Shown: positions 55,861 through 63,686 of the stretch, one piece after another
Numbering within the stretch: position 1 is the first letter of the stretch
Layout of the letters: each line of letters starts with the position of its first letter
Source: Kineosporia sp. NBRC 101731
Lineage (GTDB): Bacteria; Actinomycetota; Actinomycetes; Actinomycetales; Kineosporiaceae
Assembly (NCBI RefSeq): GCF_030269305.1
Contig: NZ_BSTC01000003.1
Span: 186,001 to 250,000, forward strand
DNA: 64,000 nucleotides
Reading direction: 5' to 3'
Translations under genes and position numbers: made by a program
The notes under the pieces: model-generated
The model's input: only the letters and a program-made list of their open reading frames with translations
Database searches by the model: none
Told to the model about the DNA's origin: nothing

Positions 55861-56021
55861 ATAGCTACGGGATTATTGCGTCGGACGAGCCGAGCGATAA
55901 CATCAGTGGGGATGTTCTCAGCCTTGAGGATCTTGGGCAGGTCGGGTGCGAGGGTTTCGAGTTGCTTGACCACGTCGGCGTCGTCACCGGGCAGCTGTGC
56001 GGATCTAATTCGAGATATCAA
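55841..56021 (-). pseudogene. Unidentified short coding remnant
   Basis: On the minus strand a helical-looking segment reads ISRIRSAQLPGDDADVVKQLETLAPDLPKILKAENIPTDVIARLV, then runs into the antisense of the IS66 remnant. There is no convincing ribosome site or end. It may be the 5' part of a gene cut by the IS66 insertion. Confidence 0.3.
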
Positions 56022-56042
56022 AAGTAGGTGGTGCGCGTATCG

Positions 56043-56585
56043 ATGTTCACAGTCTCATTTGGTAGCAGTGAAATAACGTGTTCGGTTTGGTCGAGTGCCG
56101 GAGAGGCGCGCACCGGATCGTTCGATGGCCTGGACATTGCGAACGAGTATGAATCAGGTTCTGGTCCTGTGTACGTCTTCTCACGGGCAGATGGCACTGG
56201 TGAATCCATTCACAGGTCTGCCGTAGGGATTCAAATGGACTCGGAGTTCGAGTCCCCCACGATCTTTGGCAGCGAGTGGGGTGGGGCTCACTGGGTTGGC
56301 TGCAACTCGCGCTTGTATCGAATCATGCCCGGCATGACCATCGATCGCGAGATTTGCCTCGATTCAAGATTTGACAGCATCAGGTTTGCCTCTCGACTGA
56401 ATAGGCTAATCGTTCTAGCCGAAGCTGGACTCTTCTCGGTGCGCAGTAATGGCCAGATTGATTGGCGGGTGGATCTTGATGTCGTCACCGATGCGCGCTG
56501 GGAAGATGGAAGTGTTCTGATTTCCCAGATGGAGGGGCCGGAAGTTCGCGTGGACCTTGAAGCCGGGTCGGTGGTCTCTCTCTGA
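56043..56585 (+). CDS. Low-GC hypothetical protein
   Basis: The 180-aa protein starts at ATG 56043, with AGGTGG about 9 nt upstream; GTG 56028 is an alternative. Codon third positions are visibly less GC-rich than in the flanking genes, a sign of recent transfer. The sequence suggests beta-propeller-like strands: TVSFGSSEITCSVWSSAGEARTGSF, IFGSEWGGAHWVGCNSRLYRIMPG, NRLIVLAEAGLFSVRSNGQIDWRV, VLISQMEGPEVRVDLEAGSVVSL. No family is recognised. Orphan genes like this often are immunity or cargo genes, but there is no direct evidence. Confidence 0.6.
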   Translation: MFTVSFGSSEITCSVWSSAGEARTGSFDGLDIANEYESGSGPVYVFSRADGTGESIHRSAVGIQMDSEFESPTIFGSEWGGAHWVGCNSRLYRIMPGMTIDREICLDSRFDSIRFASRLNRLIVLAEAGLFSVRSNGQIDWRVDLDVVTDARWEDGSVLISQMEGPEVRVDLEAGSVVSL

Positions 56586-56898
56586 CCGTCCGTCGTTCGG
56601 CGCAGGCGTTGACCGTCGGTGGATCATGCCATCGAGCAGGGGTGCGACGGCAGTAGGTGATGGCCACGTCAGCGGACAGGGAAGCCTTGACCTGAGGGTC
56701 GATGGCGGCGCCCGCGACAGCATGAAAACGGGACCCTGGGTGGACGTCATCGTTAGATGTCACCTGCGCCGAGGGGGACCCGTTGTCGAGTGGAGCTGCA
56801 CGGACGCGGACTTTCAGGGATGTCCGCCGGGCAAGCGTGTGGTGATTGACGTGAGCGGCAGGGGTGGGACCGGACCGGGGGCCCGGTCCCACCCTGGC
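56586..56898. other. Gene-free interval
   Basis: Nothing convincing is coded here. A minus-strand frame (VKASLSADVAITYCRRTPARWHDPP) could be an eroded coding fragment but was not identified. The right end is the terminator of the Spherulin-4 gene. Confidence 0.4.
56862..56894 (-). terminator. Hairpin terminator of the Spherulin-4 gene
   Basis: The 12-bp perfect arms GGGTGGGACCGG / CCGGTCCCACCC, with a 9-nt loop, begin 5 bp after the minus-strand stop at 56899. Confidence 0.75.
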
Positions 56899-58755
56899 TC
56901 AGCCGGTCACCGCTGTGGTGTTGTAGTCGGTGTAGGCCCCGCTGCCGTTGAACACCACGGACAGCTGGGTGGCCGAGCCGAAGGTCGAGCTCGGGACCGA
57001 CCAGGTGTAGGTGGTGCCGGTGCTGTTGGCCGTAGTGGTGAGGCCGGGCGTCAGGACCGAGGTCCAGTTCCAATCGCCGACGGCCCCGGCGTGGCTGTAC
57101 AGGGTGACGGCCGCGCTGCTGGTCTCGATCATGTACTCGGCGCCGATGCCGTTGATGTAGTAGCCGGTGGTGGCGCTGCCGTCGGTGTCGACGAACACGT
57201 GCTGGAAGCCGTAGGGCAGGTTGAACGACGCCGAGAGGGTCGTGGTGGTGCTGCCGTGGGTGACGGCCGGGGCGGTGATCGGGGTCGGGTTGGTGGTGGT
57301 CACCGTGACCGCGGTGGAGGCCGCCGAGACCGAGCCACTGGCGTCCACTGCCTTGACCGTGAAGCTGTGGGTCGTGCCCGGGTCGAGGTCACCGATGTGC
57401 ACCGACAGGACGCTGTCGGGCACGTCGAGGATCAGGGCGGAGCCGTCGTAGATGCGGAAATTGGTGATGTCGCCGCCATTCCCGGACGTCGGGTAGGTCC
57501 AGGTGAGCTGCGTGCTGGTGGACTTGGTCTGGGTGGCCGTGACGCCGCCGGGGGCGCCGGGCAGGGTGGTGCCGCTGGCGGGAGTGGTGACCGACAGGGC
57601 CGGGCTGGCCGCGCTCACGCTCGCGTCGTAGTGCCGGGCCTTCACCGTGAACGAGTACGTGGTGGCGGGTTTCAGGCCGGTGACGTCGAACTCGGTGTTG
57701 GCCGGGGTGCCGTTGGCGACCGATCCGATCTTGGTGGTGCCCTGGTACACGTCGTACCCGGCCACACCGGAGGAGGTGCTGGAGGCCCACGACAGCGTCA
57801 GTGAGGTGCCCTTGAGCGCGCCGGCCGACGGCTTGGCCGGGGTGGCCGGCGTGGTCGTGGCCGTGACCTGGGTGGCAGCGAGTTCGGCCTGCCAGTAGGC
57901 GGTTGCGGGAACGGTGTCCCAGGGGTTGGGCAGGGTGTCGGGGGTGACGTAGACGTACCCGGCGTTGTCGGCCTTGGACCGGGTGATCACCTGCTGGAGG
58001 GCCGTGGTGGTCGGCACGTCGTAGATCAGCTCGAGGAACTGGTTCGGGTCACCGTCGAGCTGCCACTGCGCGGTCTGGTACTGCGCGGGGCGGGTGGTGG
58101 CCAGGAAGTCGGTGTAGGTGCCCTCGAAGGTGAGCAGCACATCGGCCGAGTCCTCGTAGCACTGCGGCACCGCCACGCCGGGGTTCACCACGGTCAGCGC
58201 GCCGGGGTGGTTGTCGTGCACGTAGGCATCGAGCTGGGCGTAGAGGTCGGCGTACTCGTTGCTGCCGCTGGTCGGGCCGCAGGTGTTCAGGCCGTCGTCG
58301 AAGAAGATGCCGTCGACCGAGGCGCCGTACACGCTGTACCAGCGGTCGATGTCCTGCTCGGCCTGCACCAGCCAGGCGGTCTTCGTGCTCTCGCCCAGCC
58401 GGGTCTTGCGGGCCGGGTCGGTGACACCGAAGTAGCCGGTGTCCACGTAGCCGAGCACCTTCGTGCCGGCCGTGTGCACGCCGGAGATCGCCGAGGCCCA
58501 TCCGGCGTCGGCGGTCGAGGAGCCGGGCCCGTTGGACACGTTCGCCACCGCGAAACCGAGCGCGGCGCCCGAGGTCTTGAGCGCGTTCCAGGCCGCGGTG
58601 TCACTGGTCGGGATGTAAGCGGGGATACCGACCTTCTGCTCCAGATCGGTGGCCGCCGCCGAGGCGGGCTGCTGGGCGACGAACAGGCTCGCCCCCAGGG
58701 CAATGGTGAGGGCAACGATCCGCCCGCTGAGACTTCGTCCGCGCTTCTTCAACAC
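56899..58755 (-). CDS. Secreted Spherulin-4 family glycosidase with fibronectin type III domains
   Basis: The 618-aa protein starts at GTG 58755 (GAGGAG 7 nt upstream), with a signal peptide ending near ASA-A. The Spherulin-4/Sph3-like TIM barrel (~40-290) shows KVGIPAYIPTSDTAAWNAL, VANVSNGPGSS, KVLGYVDTGYFG and VDGIFFDDG with likely catalytic acids. Two FN3 domains follow (SLTLSWASSTSSGVAGYDVYQG; STQLTWTYPTSGNGGDITNFRIY), then a ~120-aa C-terminal beta domain. Relatives hydrolyse galactosaminogalactan-type or other alpha-1,4-linked amino sugars. It is divergent from the DeoR gene, its probable regulator. Confidence 0.82.
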   Translation of the reverse strand: MLKKRGRSLSGRIVALTIALGASLFVAQQPASAAATDLEQKVGIPAYIPTSDTAAWNALKTSGAALGFAVANVSNGPGSSTADAGWASAISGVHTAGTKVLGYVDTGYFGVTDPARKTRLGESTKTAWLVQAEQDIDRWYSVYGASVDGIFFDDGLNTCGPTSGSNEYADLYAQLDAYVHDNHPGALTVVNPGVAVPQCYEDSADVLLTFEGTYTDFLATTRPAQYQTAQWQLDGDPNQFLELIYDVPTTTALQQVITRSKADNAGYVYVTPDTLPNPWDTVPATAYWQAELAATQVTATTTPATPAKPSAGALKGTSLTLSWASSTSSGVAGYDVYQGTTKIGSVANGTPANTEFDVTGLKPATTYSFTVKARHYDASVSAASPALSVTTPASGTTLPGAPGGVTATQTKSTSTQLTWTYPTSGNGGDITNFRIYDGSALILDVPDSVLSVHIGDLDPGTTHSFTVKAVDASGSVSAASTAVTVTTTNPTPITAPAVTHGSTTTTLSASFNLPYGFQHVFVDTDGSATTGYYINGIGAEYMIETSSAAVTLYSHAGAVGDWNWTSVLTPGLTTTANSTGTTYTWSVPSSTFGSATQLSVVFNGSGAYTDYNTTAVTG

Positions 58756-58807
58756 CGTGCAGCTCCTCGGGGAAGGGGGCATTTCGGGATCGCCGTAACG
58801 GTAAAGC

Positions 58808-58853
58808 GCTCAATTCAGCTCACTCAATGGTTTCTATGAGCAATAACGAGCAA
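58808..58853. promoter_or_regulatory. Probable DeoR operator: paired GCTCA / TGAGC repeats
   Basis: GCTCA at 58808 and 58818 (10-bp spacing) face TGAGC at 58837 and CGAGC at 58847, also 10 bp apart (GAGCAA repeated at 58838 and 58848). The array is symmetric about 58829, midway between the divergent Spherulin-4 and DeoR genes. Confidence 0.55.
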
Positions 58854-58892
58854 AATGATGCATAAGTGATCACCTCATCAGCTGGAGGCAGC

Positions 58893-59672
58893 TTGAACCG
58901 CCACGCAAGACTCAGCGCGCTGCTCGACCTGATGGGCGAGGCCGGGCACGTGGACGCCGTGGCGGTCGCCCGGCAGCTCGACGTCTCCGCCTCCACGATC
59001 CGCCGCGACCTCAACTACCTGCACGACCAGCAACTGGTCACCCGCACCCGGGGCGGGGCCGTGGCCACCACGATCAGCTACGACCTGCCCATCCGCTACC
59101 GCAGCGCCGGCCGGCGCGGCGACAAGGCCCGCATCGGTGAGGCCGCGGCCCGGCTGGTGGGCGTGCACGACATCGTCGGCCTCAACGGCGGCAGCACCAC
59201 CACCGAGGTGGCCCGGGCGCTCGCCGCGCGGGAGTGGCCCGACCAGCGCACGGCGCCGCTGACCATCGTCACCAACGCGATCAACATCGCGGGGGAGCTG
59301 ACCGTGCGCCGGCACGTGAAGCTCGTGATGACCGGCGGGGTGGCCCGGGCCCAGGCGTTCGAGCTGACCGGGCCGCTGGCCTCGGGCACCCTGGCCCAGA
59401 TCACCCTGGACTGGGCGATCATCGGGGTCAACGCCCTCGACCCGGCCGCCGGGGCCCGGGCCTCGGACGAGGACGAGGCCCAGGTCAACCGGCTGATGGT
59501 GGAACGCGCCGGATCGGTCGCGGTGGTGGCCGACAGTTCCAAGCTCCGGGCCCGGGCCTTCGCCCACATCTGCCCGGTGCGGGACATCGACGTGGTGGTC
59601 ACCGACATCTCGGCCGACCCGGGCACGGTGCGGGAACTGCGGGCCCAGGGTGTGCAGGTGGTCCTGGCCTGA
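58893..59672 (+). CDS. DeoR-family transcriptional regulator
   Basis: The 259-aa protein starts at TTG 58893, chosen because GGAGG sits 5 nt upstream and the family pattern (NRHARLSALLDLMGEAG) begins directly; GTG 58866 is in frame. The DeoR HTH is VDAVAVARQLDVSASTIRRDLNYLHDQQLVTRTRGGAV. The sugar-phosphate-binding DeoRC domain has DIVGLNGGSTTTEVARAL, VTNAINIAGEL, VMTGGVARAQAFELTGPLA and VVADSSKL. It should sense a phosphorylated sugar, perhaps derived from the Spherulin-4 product. Confidence 0.92.
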   Translation: MNRHARLSALLDLMGEAGHVDAVAVARQLDVSASTIRRDLNYLHDQQLVTRTRGGAVATTISYDLPIRYRSAGRRGDKARIGEAAARLVGVHDIVGLNGGSTTTEVARALAAREWPDQRTAPLTIVTNAINIAGELTVRRHVKLVMTGGVARAQAFELTGPLASGTLAQITLDWAIIGVNALDPAAGARASDEDEAQVNRLMVERAGSVAVVADSSKLRARAFAHICPVRDIDVVVTDISADPGTVRELRAQGVQVVLA

Positions 59673-59685
59673 CTACTGTCCTCCT

Positions 59686-60177
59686 ATGGAACCCCAGACA
59701 TCGGACGCCGTAACCTCTTCGGACGAAGAGCATCTCGAGCGGGCCGTCGCCCTCGCGTGGACGGCGCGCGAGCGGGGCGACCATCCGTTCGGATCGCTGC
59801 TGCTCACCCCCGACGGCACCGTGCTGGAGGCGAACAACACGGTGGTGACCGGTAGCGACCCGACCGGTCACGCCGAGAGCAACCTGGTGCGCCTGGCCGG
59901 GAAGCTCGACCGCGCCACCCTCACCGCCAGCACGCTCTACACGAGCACCGAACCGTGTGCCATGTGTGCGGGGGCGATCTACTGGTCGGGCATCGGACGG
60001 GTGGTGTTCGCGCTGTCCGAGGCCGATCTGGGCACGATGGTCGCCGAGGAGGAGGGCGTGCCGCCGCTGCACCTGCCCTGCCGGGAGGTCTTCGCCCGGG
60101 GTGGACGCCCGATCGTCGTCGACGGCCCGGTCGCCCTGGCCAGCGCGGTCGAGGTGCACCAGGGTTTCTGGGACTGA
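59686..60177 (+). CDS. Cytidine/deoxycytidylate deaminase-family nucleoside deaminase
   Basis: The 163-aa zinc-dependent deaminase has DHPFGSLLLTPDGTVL, the proton-shuttle motif GHAESNLVRLAG (HAE) and zinc ligands STEPCAMCAGAIYWSGI (PCxxC). The TadA/guanine-deaminase-like layout and short length suggest deamination of a free base or nucleoside. It starts at ATG 59686, 13 bp after the DeoR gene, and is probably co-transcribed with it. The C-terminus VEVHQGFWD resembles that of guanine deaminases of the GuaD type, a tentative guess. Confidence 0.85.
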   Translation: MEPQTSDAVTSSDEEHLERAVALAWTARERGDHPFGSLLLTPDGTVLEANNTVVTGSDPTGHAESNLVRLAGKLDRATLTASTLYTSTEPCAMCAGAIYWSGIGRVVFALSEADLGTMVAEEEGVPPLHLPCREVFARGGRPIVVDGPVALASAVEVHQGFWD

Positions 60178-60478
60178 TGGCGTCACGTCGGCCGGATCCG
60201 GCAGGTGCGGGGCGCCTGCGCGGAACTCGATCTCCCGACGGTGAAATGCCTCTGCCATAGCTGTTGAGGACTTCTGTCGCAGCAGGGTTCCCGCGACGGC
60301 AGGTGAGGCAGGAGACGGGAAGGCCATCTAAAGAATCAGAGGGATCGGCGGGCGCGGATCCACCGACCGACGGGTGCGCGAATTCTTCGCAGATCCGTCG
60401 AACTTTTCCGGCCCGGGGCGCATCTGAAGAGTGTCGGCAGGGACGTCGGCGGTGATGCGAGCACGTAAGGAGCCACGG
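60178..60478. other. Gene-free interval
   Basis: About 300 bp between the deaminase gene and the small membrane-protein gene. Only weak inverted repeats are visible (for example GCAGG...CCTGC near 60201-60219). No coding sequence or recognisable RNA element was found. Confidence 0.4.
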
Positions 60479-60667
60479 ATGGCCAACGGACGAAGCAAGA
60501 GTCGGCTGAGATTTCTGGGAATTCCGGCGGCGGCGATCAGCCTCCTCCTGGGGACCGGCGCACTGGGCTCGGCAGGGCTCGGCCTTCTGGTCACCCTGGT
60601 GTTCGCGACACTCACGTCCATCGACCAGCCGTCCGAGCCGGTCGGTCCCGGTCGGCGTCGTGGCTGA
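60479..60667 (+). CDS. Small membrane protein
   Basis: The 62-aa protein starts at ATG 60479 with AAGGAG 7 nt upstream. A basic N-terminus (ANGRSKSRLRFLG) is followed by ~35 hydrophobic residues (IPAAAISLLLGTGALGSAGLGLLVTLVFATL), forming one long or two short helices, and a polar basic tail. The function is unknown. Confidence 0.6.
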   Translation: MANGRSKSRLRFLGIPAAAISLLLGTGALGSAGLGLLVTLVFATLTSIDQPSEPVGPGRRRG

Positions 60668-60819
60668 GGATTCTCATCGCCAGCCGTTCGGTGCGGTCCC
60701 CCGGACGGTTCCGCAGGACGCTCCACCGGCCTGGTCGGCCCACACCTGAGGGCCAGGTGCCAGGATGATCTCCGGGCAAAGGCCGGCTATCGGATGCCGG
60801 AAGGTCAGGGGAGAGAGCC

Positions 60820-60969
60820 GTGCGAGTGATCTACGACGGACGTCTGCACGTCACGTACCGGCAGGCCTACGTCGAACCGCTCGATCCGGGCCCCGAGGAC
60901 GGCGGGCCCGACTACGGCGCCGCGTTCGAGGGGCAGATCAACGGTTTGCTCGGGCTGACCGACCGATGA
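60820..60969 (+). CDS. 49-aa protein coupled to the C39-like peptidase gene
   Basis: The GTG start at 60820 has GGGGAGAGAG 3-9 nt upstream. The product begins RVIYDGRLHVTYRQAYVEPLD and ends AFEGQINGLLGLTDR. The pattern (Y-Q-x-YVE..., then F-x-GQ-x-NGL) recalls the N-terminal third of a ~150-aa actinobacterial protein family of unknown function, so it may be a shortened member. The stop overlaps the next ATG by 4 bp (ATGA), which supports that it is translated. Confidence 0.6.
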   Translation: MRVIYDGRLHVTYRQAYVEPLDPGPEDGGPDYGAAFEGQINGLLGLTDR

Positions 60970-62018
60970 GCATCCAGTTCCTGCCGTTCGACCGCACCGC
61001 CCTGCCCCCGCCCGTCGAGCGCCTGGCGTCCCCGGCGGTGGTGGCCCGCTGGCGTGACGTGGACCGTTCGGCCTCGAACCCGCTGCTGGCTGTCGTGACC
61101 GACGCCGACGGTGAATGGCTGGCCGCCGCCCTGGTCACGGCCCGTCCGCACACCGCATACCTCAAGATGGTGGACGCGGTCGGCACCGAGGCGGGCATCG
61201 ACGCCGTGGTGGAGGCAGTGGTGGCGAGGGCCCGGGCCGATGGCCTGGTCGCGGTGAAGTGGGAAGGGCCGCACGGTGGCCCGGACCGGGGGTTCGTCTC
61301 GCTGAGGGCGCCGTCGGTGTCGGGGCCGGGAACCGACTTCCCGATCGCCGGTTCGGTGCGCTGGCTGGTTCCCGAGGTCGTACTCCACCCGGTGCGCTAC
61401 TACCGCCAGATTACGCACTACACCTGTGGTGCCGTCACCGCGCTGTCCGCCCTGGCCGCGCTGCCGGGAGCGGACGGGCAGGACGTGGATGCCGATCGGG
61501 AGATGGACTTCTGGAAAGAAGCGACCAACCATCCCGCCTGTGAACCGGTCGGGCTGGGAGTGGCGCTGGCCCGCCGTCGCCCGGACCTGAAGGTCGACAT
61601 TTTCCTGGATACCGAGAGACCGGTCATCCTCGAGCACCTCGACGGTGAGGAGCAGGCCTGGCGGGCCGATCTACAGACCGAGTCCCGTCATGAGGCAGCC
61701 GGCCTCGGCATCCCGATCGCCTCCTGGCGGCTGAGCGTCGCGCAGATCAGCGAAGCGGTCGGGTCGGGGACACAGGCGCTGTTGCTGCTGTCGCTGGCCC
61801 GGATGCGGGGAATGGCCGTGCCGCACTGGGTGCGCTGCTGCGGAACTGCCGGGGATGCCCTGGTGATCGACGATCCGGCGGTCGATCCGTTGGTGGGGGA
61901 GAGCTGGGTGGACGGGCATCTGCTGCCGGTGGCCGCCGCCGAACTGGATCTGATGGCGGCCTACGGATCGGACGGCTACCGGGGCGTCGTGTTCGTGGCC
62001 GCGGGGGTTGCTACCTGA
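60966..62018 (+). CDS. Peptidase C39-like protein
   Basis: The 350-aa protein has an N-terminal ~130 residues (VVARWRDVDRSASNPLLAVVTDADGEWLAAALVTARPHTAYLKMV) that look like a GNAT-like accessory lobe. The C-terminal C39-like papain fold has catalytic Cys in YYRQITHYTCGAVTALSAL (~159) and His/Asp in VPHWVRCCGTAGDALVIDDPA. There is no signal peptide. Stand-alone C39 domains may process peptides or be inactive binding proteins. It is translationally coupled to the 49-aa protein, which could be a substrate or partner (inference). Confidence 0.7.
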   Translation: MSIQFLPFDRTALPPPVERLASPAVVARWRDVDRSASNPLLAVVTDADGEWLAAALVTARPHTAYLKMVDAVGTEAGIDAVVEAVVARARADGLVAVKWEGPHGGPDRGFVSLRAPSVSGPGTDFPIAGSVRWLVPEVVLHPVRYYRQITHYTCGAVTALSALAALPGADGQDVDADREMDFWKEATNHPACEPVGLGVALARRRPDLKVDIFLDTERPVILEHLDGEEQAWRADLQTESRHEAAGLGIPIASWRLSVAQISEAVGSGTQALLLLSLARMRGMAVPHWVRCCGTAGDALVIDDPAVDPLVGESWVDGHLLPVAAAELDLMAAYGSDGYRGVVFVAAGVAT

Positions 62019-62079
62019 CGAATCGCCGGAACAGGTAGAACGCCACCAGGACGAGGACCAGGATCACCAGGACACGCAT
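62011..62079 (-). CDS. 22-residue single-helix membrane microprotein (candidate)
   Basis: ATG 62079 has GAGGTG 5 nt upstream. The peptide is a Val/Leu-rich helix beginning MRVLVILVLVLVAFYLF and ending with an Arg-rich RRFVR. It overlaps the last bases of the C39-like gene on the opposite strand. Good ribosome site, membrane-helix composition and basic ends make it a credible microprotein, but the size makes it uncertain. Confidence 0.4.
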   Translation of the reverse strand: MRVLVILVLVLVAFYLFRRFVR

Positions 62080-62155
62080 GTGGGACACCTCGCGTTGGCA
62101 GCAATAATTTCGGTTCATCGTCACCGCTGGTACCGATACGGGCAAGACGAGACGG

Positions 62156-62428
62156 TCAGTCCGGTCGTTCGAGGTGCGCCTCGATGTACTGCTCCATCAG
62201 CGTCCACCCGTCGTCGGAGTGCTCGATGACGTGGTAACCGGTGCCCGGCCGGATCTCGGCCCAGCCGTGCCGCACGAGCCAGCGCAGGGCGTCGCGGGCG
62301 GCGCCCAGCGGGTAGCCCTGGTGCTCGAGGTCGCCCGGACTCGGCAGCAGGGTGCCGGGGGCGTACTGGCCCGAGAGGATCCGTGCCGCGATCTCGTCGG
62401 CGATGGAGCGGTAGGGGGAGATGGGCAC
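62156..62428 (-). CDS. GntR-type winged-helix protein
   Basis: The 90-aa protein starts at GTG 62428. It is a stand-alone GntR winged HTH: SPYRSIADEIAARILSGQYAPGTLLPSPGDLEHQGYPLGAARDALRWLVRHGWAEIRPGTGYHVIE. There is no ligand domain. Position-specific features of the GntR HTH (R-x-L-x...SR-x-T-x-R-x-AL) are loosely kept, with PLGAARDAL in place of SRxTVRxAL. It may be a small regulator or an excisionase-like accessory protein. Confidence 0.75.
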   Translation of the reverse strand: MPISPYRSIADEIAARILSGQYAPGTLLPSPGDLEHQGYPLGAARDALRWLVRHGWAEIRPGTGYHVIEHSDDGWTLMEQYIEAHLERPD

Positions 62429-62671
62429 GGCTCAGTTTGATGCATGACCAGGTGCTTTCCCTCCGATCGGGCATCAATGGGACGTAGTTCACCCGCACGG
62501 AGTAGTTGCCCGGAGACACCGAAAGGCCACCGGTGAGGCCAAGGGCACCTGATGAAGGGTCAATGGTCCTGTCTATCAGCGGATTTCGTATGACTGGCGG
62601 AATCTGGGCGTACGTTGTCGCGCGGAACCCGGATTCCCCCACATCCACCGTGATCCGACGAAAGACCTCCG

Positions 62672-63574
62672 ATGACCAGCGTGCCCACCCTCGTACCCCC
62701 GCCGACCACCTCCCCGGTGCCACCGGCGTCCTCCATTGCGCTCGACCCGCACCAGATGGCCCGCCGGGCGGTCACCATCGGGGTGGGAAAGGCGCACGAG
62801 AGCGTCCTGACCACCTTCGTGCTGGCCGTGCTGGCGGGCGCGTTCATCGGGTTCGGGGCGATGTTCGCCACCGTGGCCTCGTCGACCGTGCCCGGATCCG
62901 CCGGTCTTCCCTACGGCGTCTCCAAAGTGCTGATGGGCCTGGCCTTCTCCGTCGGCCTGATTCTCGTGGTGGTCGGCGGGGCCCAGCTGTTCACCAGCAA
63001 CGTGCTGCTGGTGATGGCCTGGGCCTCCGGGCGGGTGAGCGGCCCGGCGGTGCTGCGCAACTGGGCCGTCGTCTATGCGGGCAACTTCGTGGGTGCCGTC
63101 GGGACCGCCACACTGATCCTCCTCTCGCACGAGTACCGCTCGGCCGGGGGCGGGGTCGGGCTGAACGCGCTGCGGATCGCCGACGGCAAGGGCGAGCTCG
63201 GGTTCGTCCAGGCGCTGGTGCTCGGCATCCTCTGCAACATGCTCGTCTGCCTGGCCGTGTGGCTCAGCTACTCGGCCCGCACCACGGCCGACCGGGTCGC
63301 GGCCGTGGTGCTGCCGGTGGCCGCCTTCGTCGCCGGCGGGTTCGAGCACAGCGTGGCCAACATGTACTACCTGCCGCTGGCCGCCATGATCAAAAGCACG
63401 GCACCCGAATCGTTCTGGACTTCTGCGGGTACCTCGGCCGGGGAATTCACCCACGTCGGCTGGCCGGTGTTCTTCGAGAACCTGGTGCCGGTGACGATCG
63501 GGAACATCATCGGCGGGGGCCTGGTCATCGGTGGCCTGTACTGGCTGGCCTACCTGCGTCACGACCGGTCCTGA
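62672..63574 (+). CDS. Formate/nitrite transporter family channel (FocA/NirC)
   Basis: The 300-aa membrane protein has six TM helices of the FNT family. It shows VLAGAFIGFGAMFATVA, GGAQLFTSNVLLVMAWASG (re-entrant loop with the conserved TSN region), LRNWAVVYAGNFVGAV, LGILCNMLVCLAVWLSYSA (CNxLVC motif), AGGFEHSVANMYYLP (conserved FEH..N) and FFENLVPVTIGNIIGGG. It moves small monovalent anions such as formate or nitrite. There is no adjacent formate or nitrite enzyme in the window to indicate which. Confidence 0.93.
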   Translation: MTSVPTLVPPPTTSPVPPASSIALDPHQMARRAVTIGVGKAHESVLTTFVLAVLAGAFIGFGAMFATVASSTVPGSAGLPYGVSKVLMGLAFSVGLILVVVGGAQLFTSNVLLVMAWASGRVSGPAVLRNWAVVYAGNFVGAVGTATLILLSHEYRSAGGGVGLNALRIADGKGELGFVQALVLGILCNMLVCLAVWLSYSARTTADRVAAVVLPVAAFVAGGFEHSVANMYYLPLAAMIKSTAPESFWTSAGTSAGEFTHVGWPVFFENLVPVTIGNIIGGGLVIGGLYWLAYLRHDRS

Positions 63575-63686
63575 TCCTTACCTAACCAGCCGGTAAGCCC
63601 TTCCTCAAGGTGACGCCCGGTGCTGCCGAAGGTGATGCTCTAACCGCGTCCTCCGGTGGGAAGCGGTCTGGTTGAAGGGGACTGCC

